Origin: Rhynchopus euleeides
Lineage: Eukaryota > Euglenozoa > Diplonemea > Diplonemida > Diplonemidae
Length of the DNA: 64,000 bases
Assembly (NCBI GenBank): GCA_963210315.1
Contig: OY723283.1
Coordinates: 1,240,001 to 1,304,000, forward strand
Direction of reading: 5' to 3'
Shown here: positions 45,301-53,500 of the stretch, in pieces
Layout: every line of letters begins with the position of its first letter
Numbering within the stretch: position 1 is the first letter of the stretch
Translations under genes and position numbers: made by a program
Notes under the pieces: generated by a model
Databases searched by the model: none
Seen by the model: the letters and a program-made list of their open reading frames with translations, nothing else
What the model was told of the DNA's origin: nothing

Positions 45301-45858
45301 ATGCGCCGGGCCACCCCCCGCCTGGGGTCTCACTGAAGCACCTCTTCTTCGGCTGCCCCGCGACAGCGTCGGCCCGACACCACCTCACAGCCACAAACGT
45401 GCACAACCTGCTGTTGCACAACTGCAAGGAGGCACTGCGCTACCTGGCCGAGGCAGGGGTAACGGAGCACGGCGAGAAGGACTACCTGAACGCGTGAACC
45501 AAATAACATCATCAGAGAACAAGGGCTTCGGCCCGACCCCCCAGCACCCCCCCCCCCCCCCATCCCAGCCCCACGTCACTTTCCACAGGCCGCCAGGCGC
45601 GTCAGCGTCGGCGACCGCCCGCCCCCAGTCTGAGAGGCATCAGCCGAATCTCGGTGGAGGCGGGCACAAAACAAAAGGGAGAGTCGTCACTGTGCATATC
45701 AGTACGGTCCCGCCCTCTGTGCCAGACCAACACACCACCAAAGGAAAAGAGGAAGAGGCGACGTAAGGCAATGCCTCCGTGCGGCCAGGAGAACACGAAA
45801 TAGCGACCCCCTCAACGGGGAATGCTACGAGCACGGCCAAAAATCGTTCAAATCGTTC
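42374..45858 (+). mobile_element. 5'-truncated LINE (RT-RNase H, I/ingi-like)
   Basis: A non-LTR retrotransposon that lacks its 5' end (no endonuclease domain) and ends in an ATCGTTCAA repeat tail instead of poly(A), as seen in I-group LINEs. The 5' junction is the point where the flanking repeat copies diverge (42374); the 3' end is fixed by the separate truncated copy at 37897-38051. Flanked by a direct repeat of about 318 bp. The 3' UTR is 45498-45858. The intact frame suggests a young insertion. Confidence 0.88.
42375..45497 (+). CDS. LINE ORF2 fragment: reverse transcriptase, RNase H, zinc knuckle
   Basis: 1040 residues of open frame. Residues 1-200 are the basic linker normally lying between endonuclease and RT. 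The RT domain (about 205-490) shows RKSPGPDDLNNELL, YRPIALTSTACKVLEK, FDLEKAFDKV, GVPQGTVLSPLLF and the catalytic FADD at 445-448. RNase H begins at YTDGS (747-751) and continues with YQAELVAI, LTDSQSAL and HVGVAGNELAD, so the D-E-D-D acidic residues are present. A C-terminal CQPC...LKHLFFGC motif is the Cys/His element typical of LINE ORF2. The enzyme would copy its own RNA at a nicked target, but the missing endonuclease and N-terminus make this copy non-autonomous. The reading frame runs by chance upstream into the flanking repeat, to 41955; those residues are not LINE sequence. Confidence 0.9.
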   Translation, partial: WNWAAADWPAFTEELERLSRKVTKWNDPKESFHKWLGLVRTVAAKHIPTKRSSRPRKRWFTSKVKRAIRARNEESRRHAQTAHLSQDDYDKLDKLTTDATNAVLEAKRTTWETRCQAASTSSDLGATFRLVRELDGRKIQQAAFPLVDGGVPVTDPKAKADLLCSHYAKISEGSDQQPQAAHTPQHANDQTPPELSAAEDDFSKEELNAALSELQERKSPGPDDLNNELLMHLGPQARQGLLHVLNLSWNSGILPDAWTRAVIIPILKPGKPATAASSYRPIALTSTACKVLEKMVKRRMEQLMLDDAYPQVEGHCANQAGFQRLRSTTDQLAYITQTATDALSSGKAAVTLYFDLEKAFDKVSKHAVINSVRRKGFPPKFTRWLHNYLSNRRAAAQVHGVRSDYYDFNNGVPQGTVLSPLLFNCVMDDVSRAITASPNIHPAVFADDIAVLVVGDNYTEALSTAQGVISTLAAEIPLHGLQLSPSKCCYTLMGTTPAALGEHRRMELPDGTPLQHESTAKYLGVYIDACHTMTDHVDHVVTTCMRRLSILRMLAGTDWGSSGDTLRQAYLTYVYPILMYAASVYTPGLSTKNLKRLRDVHRMAALIITGCMKNTSTAKLLWESHLRDLDLDFKVAVCTDHERFRRVPHSPGYRAQLNTGNTGGSWLHQARSLVKSSKVDGRTPLLAPLHAAHPIPPWEWNLVLPRVHILATLPGLTAPKAATPKDTLRDLAEQTIQALPTCAWHVYTDGSVSNSTSRQQQGGAGAAVYSMPEGRLRKKLAWPAGLRCISYQAELVAIRESLAHLCTLVSPGETIAILTDSQSALNALLSGPQRARGSTEWDIWRWLNELAQTHDVTTHLRYIPSHVGVAGNELADKQAQIGAFRPQVEPVSLASARVVLRRHIYNDATVPRTDSVYAYRSGIGETRLQRPDLRMEGLTRLGETTIRRLRADHHRLVYDHDIPGTAQPPCQPCLKHAPGHPPPGVSLKHLFFGCPATASARHHLTATNVHNLLLHNCKEALRYLAEAGVTEHGEKDYLNA

Positions 45859-46176
45859 AAAACCCCCTTTTTATTTTTTTCCCCCATTTTCAGTGGGCGA
45901 AATCGCCCCCCCCCCCTTTTTTTTTGGGCCAGTAATTTTTGGGCGAAATCGCCCCGGAAGTTTGGCTGGAGGAAGCTGGCCTGGAGTGGAGGCACTGGTC
46001 TCGTGCCAGGTATGGCTGGTATGCACTGTTCTTCTCGGTTTCGTAAGTCGAAACCTAGAAAAAAGTTGCCCTCCCTTCCGCCCACAAGAGATGTTCACTA
46101 CCGTGGCCTCCGGCGGCTGGGGGGCTCCGCCCCCCAGACCCCCCCATGCGGCATGTCCTTGTGATGACAATTTATC
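45859..46176 (+). repeat. 318-bp direct repeat, right copy (LINE target duplication)
   Basis: Second copy of 42056-42373, beginning directly after the LINE tail and ending with GATGACAATTTATC, after which the sequence returns to the right half of the hAT-like element. Confidence 0.9.
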
Positions 46177-46458
46177 GTCACATCGGTGGAGTCCGTGCCA
46201 CACTCAAAACGCAGCCCAACTCACATCCAATCTGAGTGGAGGTCAGAAAGCAAGGCGGGCTTTGTAGAAGTTGCAAAGGCCAGTCCCACCCTGAGCTGGC
46301 TCTCAGGATAACGGAACATCATGCATCAACTGGCTAATGCCCGGAGCGCGAGGGCGCGAAGCGCCCGAGCAAATTTTTTTTAGGGGCCTTTTTTGCAAGA
46401 AATTTATCGCCCACAGAAATTTTGGAGGTGGGCGATTAGCGGAAGCCCTGAGTCCCAG

Positions 46459-47461
46459 ATGCCAGACAAGGGATCTGTCGTCGTTTCATGGCGTGTTTTT
46501 GCAAATCGCATGAAGACCCGATGATGTGGACCATCATGCGTTGAGTTGCTCGAACAGCGTCGGAACCACTTCACACACCCGATCAGGTGTCCTGAGGTGT
46601 CGTATGTTCCAGGAACATGGAGACTGAGCCAGCCCGACTATATTTTTGTGATCTCACAAAAAAATGAACGAAAGCCGGGCAAGGCGAGTGAGGTTCTGAG
46701 TTTTCTGAAATATCCGACTCTCGAAAACAGTCGGACATCTGTACCTCTCTCTCTCCCTTGCCTCGGCTGACTAATTTCGGCCAAACCCCGAATCGCCAGA
46801 CGATGTGTCAGGAACCCCTGCGAGAATATCTCACTCCTCTTCCCCTGCTTATTGACCCAGCAGCAATCTTTTACACATTGTGTTCGTGTGGTTTGATGAA
46901 TGTTTAAGATTTTGTTCTGTTGTTTTCCCAGCCAGAAAATCGTGTGTCTCAGATGTCTGAGTCCTTTTCTGTGTGAATCGGACGAAATCACAGACGTCAT
47001 GTCGACCCTCAGTGTAACACGTGGGTAGACCCACTGAAGGCGCGACGTGAGGGGTCTCCGTGTGCCAGACATTGCTCATCACCCCTGCGGGGGAGAGGCA
47101 CTGCCTGGAAAAATGTTGGGCGGGGAGAACGTCGACAAAGAGAAGTTGGCGCAAAGTTAAGCCCGCCCACCCGACGTCAGCCGCTGGGTCCCCATGCGAA
47201 GGAATACGTAACCCGTGCAGAATATCCACGAACCCCACTCCGCCCACCACCCTTCCCTTCCCACTTTGCTTGTCTCCAGGAGTGATGTGCAGTGATGCAA
47301 GCGGACGGCGTGCTGAGCATTGTTTCCCACACATGCAGACCCTCGACCACCACACCACATCGCCCAATTGCAGGACATATTATATTACATTTGTGCATTC
47401 CCTGCAACCCCTCCCTCCACTCATCCCTGCATCTTTTGACATCCTTTACACGACCTACACA
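46459..47461. other. Intergenic region before CCCH protein 2
   Basis: No convincing gene. The last few hundred bases are pyrimidine-rich and should contain the promoter and 5' UTR of the gene at 47462. Confidence 0.5.
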
Positions 47462-48618
47462 ATGGACTCGATGAAGCAGATGTGCACCCCGACGGTATGT
47501 CTCTTTTGATTTCTCATCTCCCAGATTGCGGGCAACGTTAGCTGCGCCAATCACAATGGGGTTGGAAGGCAGCTGTGTGGTGTACTTGCCTCCCTTTCCT
47601 CCTCTCTCAATACACTAATGTGTTCGACGGGGGTTTGGTTTCTTCCCTGTTTCTAGCGCATTATCACAGCCAAATCGCTTCAATCCTTCAAAACCGTTAT
47701 TTTTGACGCCTTCTCGTGGTGCAACCTCCCCATCACACACAGGAGATGGACCTGCCCATGGTGCGCCACGAGGAGAGCCCCGTCATGAGCCTCGACACGC
47801 CTGTCAGCAACTCTCTCATGCCCAACGCGATGCGCCAGGTGTCCCGCGGGGGCACCCCCAACCCGATTGACCAGACGAAGCGGAAGACGAAGATCTGCAG
47901 CCACTGGCAGAAGGGGGGCATGTGCCCCTTCAACGACCGCTGCGCCTTCGCCCACGGCGATGACGAGAAGATCTCCACCCGCCAGGGCAGGCGGAAGGAG
48001 AAGAAGACGAAGGACCAGAAGGACAAGAAGTCGCCGAAGGTGTTCTCTCTGAATGACCAGCCGCAGGGTTTCCAGCACACGCCGCAGATGACCCCTGTTA
48101 CACCTGAGAGCACACTGTTCGGGTCGTTCAGCCAGATCCAGACGCCGATGCTTCTGGACGCCACCCCGCAGTACATGGACCGCACGCCTGGGCTGTGCGC
48201 TGGCGAGCTGATCGAGCACGACGCTTCTATGCTCCGCCCCGGTGAGCTGCTCGCGATGGACGACGGCAGCCCCACCGACTTCATGCGCACGACGTCCACT
48301 GCTTTCGACACCGTCTCCCTCTCCAGCTCCATGATGGTGCGCCTTGAGCCGTACGGCGGCCCCCACGTGATGCTGGTGGCTGTGGAGGACACGCGCACCA
48401 AGGTCTCGTCGGAGGGCGGAAGCAGCGCCCAGGAGGAGGGCATCAGCGACGAGACGGAGGAGGACCTGAGCATTGAGCGTGCTCGGGGGCGCTGCACGCC
48501 CGTGGAGGATGAGGTGACGGGTGTGTCTAGCTTCCTCACCCCTCGGGGTGAGTCTCCCCTGATGCGCAGGGTGGACATGAATGAGGCCCTGCAGGTGGAG
48601 CTTCCGTCGGAGGCGTGA
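47462..48618 (+). CDS. CCCH zinc-finger protein 2 (2 exons)
   Basis: Exon 1 (47462-47494) encodes 11 residues; the intron runs GTATGT...CACACAG (248 nt, phase 0); exon 2 is 47743-48618. Total about 302 residues. One C-x8-C-x5-C-x3-H finger (C63, C72, C78, H82) is followed by DDEKISTRQGRRKEKK, a basic segment likely to contact RNA. Blocks shared in order with CCCH protein 1: KISTR, TPES.(L/I)F, FDT(V/L)SL, EPYGG..VM(L/V)V.VE, RG.CTP and FLTPRG, while the linkers differ. Both genes have a phase-0 intron about 50 codons before the finger, supporting descent from one gene. Role inferred from the family: mRNA binding and turnover. Confidence 0.88.
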
Positions 48619-48867
48619 TCTGTTGAGGCGACGCGATGATGGGTGGGCGGGGGGGTGGGTCGGAATTGTGTGCTGTAGCTCGTCTCTCGTTGTTTGTGAT
48701 CCACCTGATTTGGCCAAAAACGGGTTCCGCCGAACGCCGCCACACCAACGCCCAACTCCGCCAAACTCGGGCCAAAATTAGCTCCAAAAGTGGCGGATAC
48801 TACCTTTTCCGCCCTTGGGGGGCGGGGGGGGGGGTATGGTACTGGGGGTTTCTCAAAATTTCGGCTA

Positions 48868-49063
48868 CCTACCACCCCCCGTGTATATGTCACCCCCCCC
48901 CAGGTGCAAAAATCGGGAGGGGGGTGACATGAACACACCTTTTAGGGGGTGACATATACACGGGGGGTGGTAGGTTAGTGTATGTCACCCCCCGCCAGGG
49001 CCGCTTGGGGGTGACATAAACACACCCCTTTTGGGGGGTGACATATACACGGGGGGTGGTAGG
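48868..49063. mobile_element. CCTACC element 1 with GTGTATATGTCACCCC motifs (TSD TA)
   Basis: TIRs begin CCTACCACCCCCCGTG, continuing through TATATGTCACCCC, with TA on both sides (48866-48867, 49064-49065). The private motif GTGTATATGTCACCCC recurs internally in both orientations (about 48940-48995). 196 bp, no ORF. TA duplication is the habit of Tc1/mariner-type elements, but the TIR does not identify a family. Confidence 0.8.
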
Positions 49064-50203
49064 TATTTGGGGTCCAAGTGAGTTTAGCAGGGTTTTCACG
49101 TGTCACGAATGTGACACGCATGTCGGGAATAGTCGCGGGTTGTGGAACTTGTCGCTGTGGAAGAGGGAGTATGGTTTTGAGGCCCCCCGCCCCCCAGGTT
49201 CCCTGCCCACCTGGATGACTCAAGCGCCTCACACCGGGCAGGGGGTCTGAGTTCTGCGGAACTGGCTTCAAGGGACGCCCCCTCGTAATGACTGGGTGGA
49301 TGGAGCCAAGTAATACCAGGTGGTCGGACACCGGAACTCCCGGCATTTATTAGTCGCGGGAACTGTGTCCGTGTGGTAGGTGACCCCTTCCGATTCCACT
49401 GATTCCACTCTTGAACATGTAGTGTTGAAAGATACTTGGTGTTCTGATGTTTTACAGGGTACTTGACAAAGGAAAGAGGGTGGTCAGTCTTGTGATCCAC
49501 CCTGAATCCTTCCTGTGAGCAGCAGATCCACAACACCTCGACTTCTTTCAGCGGCTGTATTGATATTGCCTGACACAGCAAACATGATTCAATTGGAGGA
49601 ACAAGCCTCGTACACCAGCGGCCCAAAAGGTGGATTCCATGTATGGTTTTAGGATTTCCCTTACTACTGATGGTGTAGAGACTACAAAGCCTGACCTGAT
49701 GACGCCGCCATGAACCTGGGAGACACGCCGCGTGAGAAGGGACCTCGGTGCGGGGTGGCGTGAAGATCCTGCCTGAGTGCCCTCGTCGGGACCCGCGGTA
49801 AACCGTGGCGTTCCCCCCGAGGCAAGTCCAGGACGAAGGTTGCAGATAACCGCTGCACCACTTCGTCCGAAAGGAGCTCACAGGATAGGGGAACTGCCCA
49901 CACCCCACTCACGACAGTGTATCCGAAAGGTGCACTGCGCGTGTGGTGGCGGTGTCGGGTCCAGACCCACCTCGTTCCCCCATGCCCGTCAGTTGTTGCC
50001 CCTGCAGGGGTGGCTGCTGTCTGGCATGGGGGGCGCCCTCCCTGCCTTGCAAGGGAAAATGTAGAACGGCATGCTGCCCGTTTCTTCATTTTTTCACCTT
50101 GCCTGGCAGGGGGGGGCCCACCCTCACGGGGGGAAAAAGAGGAACGGCATGCTGCCCGTTCACTCTTTTTTCCTCCCGTCGTGGGTGGGCGGCCAACTAC
50201 CCG

Positions 50204-50272
50204 GGGTATCCGGCCGGGTACCCGGGCCGGTAACCGGGACCTCCCGGGTACCCGGCCGGGTACCCGGAAAGG
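50204..50272. repeat. Cluster of CGGGTACCCGG palindromes
   Basis: Six or so overlapping half or full sites of CGGGTACCCGG lie within 70 bp, preceded by two AACGGCATGCTGCCCGTT palindromes about 85 bp apart. Same style as the subterminal arrays of the other elements. Confidence 0.7.
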
Positions 50273-50555
50273 TGGAGACCGCGTCGTGCACCCACCCACC
50301 CACCCCACGGTTCCATACAGTCACCCATGTCCATGCTCATTCTACACAGTCACCCAGGTCGTCTCGTCATCCTGCACGCTGTGTGGGGGCAGACAGGTCC
50401 TTCCATACCAAGTTTGGTCCGGCGTGACGTTTGCAAACCCTCCCGGGTGACCAGAAGACGACCCCCCCCCAGGGGGGTTCCATAGGGGGTTTCCATTTTA
50501 AACGGTCCCCCACCGCCCAACTCCGCCAAACTCAGGGCAAAATCAGGTGGGTGAT

Positions 50556-53500
50556 CATTCAGCATAAAACAAGAGAGAAAACCAATTCAAATGAAAAAAA
50601 AGGGTGTTGCGGGCTTTGCCGAGGAGTCCACCCCCCCAACGGGGTGTTTTCACTTGGCAGCGTGCACGCCATATGTATCAAACAAACTACTTGGATCGCT
50701 TTACCTTCTCTATTCATTTTCACTCAAGAAAACCGTCGTTTATATCGTTCAGAAAAGAAAATTCCGTACAAATGGCCGAGACCACTGCCCAAAATCTTGA
50801 AACTGTTTGAAAAGGCCAGCAGTGAGACCAACCAAATAACGAAGCCAGGTGACTTGCCAATGCCACTGAGCATGTTGAACCATGCCACTGTCATGATTGA
50901 TGATGATGACCAGAGAGAGCAACTTGGCTCACAAGCCGGGCCCGGGATTGTCACTTGCGGCTACCAGAAATCACAGAAAAATACCTCTTGTCTCATTGCA
51001 GTGCGCCGGCATGCATGAACAATTGGAGGCTTCCGTTCAGACGGCAGCCTGACATTGATTTGGTGTCAGACATTTCTTATCCAGTGATGAAGACTCTTGA
51101 ACCCCGCCCAGTCCACGCATACCATAGGGCCACACGCCCCATTCTGCCCACCTGCCCCTTTCCCATCCACAATACAAATATCCTTTTCCTTCATCCCACC
51201 CTTCAATTTCTTGACACAAAATCGCTATTCTTTCCCCCAAGTGTGGCTCTGGTAAAGTGGTGTGGGGTCTACATTTCGTGAAACATTATATTACACACAA
51301 AAAAACGATGGTTTATTCTTTTTTGCTGCAGCAACGCTTGCACGAATGCTTGTCAAATTCAACGAAGTTACTGGGATCGCACATGCCGTGATTTTACGGC
51401 AAATCGGAAGACCACTACCCTGTCCTGGGTGAAGCCACTGCTCGCTTGTATACACAACACTGCCCGGATTCCCTTTATCCAACCTTCCCTTGTCGATCGG
51501 GGGTGACGTCAAGACATAACGACTTGGTCCGGAAACGTTTTTCTTTTGATCGAATGGTGTGGGTGAATTTCCAACCAGACTTCCCGTACTCTCCGCTTCC
51601 CGTACACAGTTTCTGGGTTTGTTGCTTGTTCTTGCAGTTTTTTGTGGACTGCATCTGCTTTTACGCTACATATCCATGACTGGCTCCATCCGAAAAAAGT
51701 CTTGTGGTCGCAAACATGCGTCCCAAAATAACAAAATGCATGGAAAAGTCTATCGATCTTCCTTCTTAAAAATTCTCAAAAATCAGATTGCATTCTGCCG
51801 TGGAGGCTATCCACAGTCAAAGTTTATATGCACCGAGGTTGTAGCCAACCCAGAGGGTCGTGTGAAATGCGAACAAATTACAGATTACACGCTTTTTTGG
51901 TCTGGTATTGCCTTTTCCAGTTCTGTGGATATAGTCCTGTTTTGATGTTCTTGGGGGCTTTTGCTCTGCCAGTGTGTCAGTGCCACCTATTTTGTGAGGG
52001 CGCGTACTTTTTTTCTGCACTTAGAGCGAAGGTCCCAATAAGCTTTTACTTTTTGTCTGTTTCTCATGTTTTTTTGTATCTGTCGAAGACTGGTCGAAGT
52101 CAGCCACAACGGTGCATGTCCCACGTCTACAAGTGGCCCGATGGGAACTTGAACCAGACCCAAGAGAAGGGGCAAAATGTCAAGGGCTGGGTCTTGGAAA
52201 TATGGCTCAAAAGTCATAGAGAACACGAAACCCCCGCTCGTCGTGTTACAACGTGCAAAGAGTCTGAGTCTGAGTCCACGACTCCGGACAGAAGGAAGAT
52301 GCGGCATGCGGCTGTGGCACCGTGTGGCCAGAATACGAACCCTTCTCCCCCTCACAGGGAGCACAGCCAAAAACCCGTTCAATATGTGAACCTTGTGTGT
52401 GGGTACTTAAAGGTGTACATTCCTTTTCCGGTTCCCGCATTGGCTGGCAAACCGACTCTTCCCTCTCCCTTTTGAACAACCCAGGCTTGCAAATTGAACA
52501 TGTCGCCATTGCTGTACGTGTGGTATTTGATTCTCTTGCCCTCAGTGGAAAGTAATGGCTGATCAAAACGAGTCCCATGGGTGGTTTCAATGGTTGTTTT
52601 GCCACCAGCGCCATACTCTTCAAACCGCACACACATACCACCCACGGACCGAAAAGGTAGAGAATATACCAACAGGATGCACTCTGCACCTGGACCGCTG
52701 AGCTTGCCAAAATACGTTATGTTTGCTTCTCTTTTCGAGGTGGCGTGCGTATTGTCCAGGTTCTTGGGTGGGGGTGGGGGTGGGGGCAAGCCCTCTTTGC
52801 AGCCCCTCCCTCCCGCTTGCTGCGCGCGCGTGCGGTGGTGTGTTCCCCAGGGTTCAGAAAACACATTACTGAGCTTGCTTGTTGCGATCTTTGCTTTACC
52901 TTTTCTCTTTTTGACCAGTCTGATACTTTTTTTGACCGTTCTCCGCCCTCCGCCCCGTCGTCCTCTCAAGCTCATCACACTTGCTCAGCATCTGGAGGCT
53001 TTATGTGATGTACATCCTCGCGATTGGAGTATCGGATTGTTGCTTTTGTATTACACTGGGTTTGTGTGCCTGAAAAAAAATGATGATTTCACGCGAAGCC
53101 TTTGCGTTTTCGAAGAGCTACGTATCGTTGTCCTCAGGCAGTGCCAATGTCAAGTTGTCGCCCCGCATGCATCGAACGGTCCATCTCTGGACTTAGATGA
53201 AGGTCTGGAATACAACTGTTGCCGACTATCAGCCACCGGGTGAGAGGTTCACTCTGATGTGCAGAATTGCTGTGCGCCTCCTTCTGTTTTACTTTAGGTG
53301 TCACGCTGACTGAGATTGTCACAGAGACAACGTCCCTCCATCGAAATTAGAGGCGTGATTCGTCTGACCTGCCCGAAACAAAGCGTAGTTAGTGAAGGCC
53401 GGCCCTCACAAGACAACGCAGAAACGGGTCTCACAGTCGCACGAATCCAGGGCATTGTTGTGATTTCATGCTCATGACCACATAGCCGAGAGTGTCGCAG

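Larger units (their letters stand above)
42026..46450. mobile_element. hAT-like element with TSD AGTCCCAG, interrupted by a LINE
   Basis: Left TIR CAGGGTTTCCGC, right TIR (inverted) CAGGGCTTCCGC; exact 8-bp duplication AGTCCCAG at 42018-42025 and 46451-46458. Private subterminal motif GGGCGAAATCGCCC (left) and GGGCGATAAATT/GTGGGCGATT (right). Contains one GC-hairpin core (42290-42342, duplicated at 46093-46145) and, near 46345-46370, a GC hairpin followed by AAATTTTT as in the element at 22614-23384. Without the LINE and one repeat copy it would be about 620 bp. Confidence 0.88.
48701..50551. mobile_element. Candidate TIR element, CCACCTGATTTTG ends, 4-bp TSD TGAT
   Basis: The left end CCACCTGATTTGGCC and the inverted right end CCCACCTGATTTTGCCC are flanked by TGAT (48697-48700 and 50552-50555). 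The block CGCCCAACTCCGCCAAACTC occurs near both ends (about 48750 and 50514). Inside are a CCTACC element (48868-49063), a minus-strand frame of 270 residues (49096-49908) with no recognised domain, two AACGGCATGCTGCCCGTT palindromes (about 50057 and 50143) and an array of CGGGTACCCGG palindromes (50204-50270). Short TIR and TSD make this less certain than the hAT-like elements. Confidence 0.45.

Noticed and set aside
21467-46145. Regularly recurring GC-hairpin repeats as a CRISPR-like array
   Set aside because: Spacing is irregular, orientation varies, the copies lie inside TSD-bounded transposons, and the genome is eukaryotic.
42056-46176. LINE RT frame flanked by 318-bp direct repeats, read as an LTR retroelement
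   Set aside because: The repeats are pieces of the surrounding hAT-like element, have no TG...CA ends, and the coding order and motifs (RT, RNase H, C-terminal Cys/His) are those of a LINE.
52581-53243. 220-codon open frame (+)
   Set aside because: Low-complexity glycine/leucine stretches and no recognisable motif; not supported as a gene.
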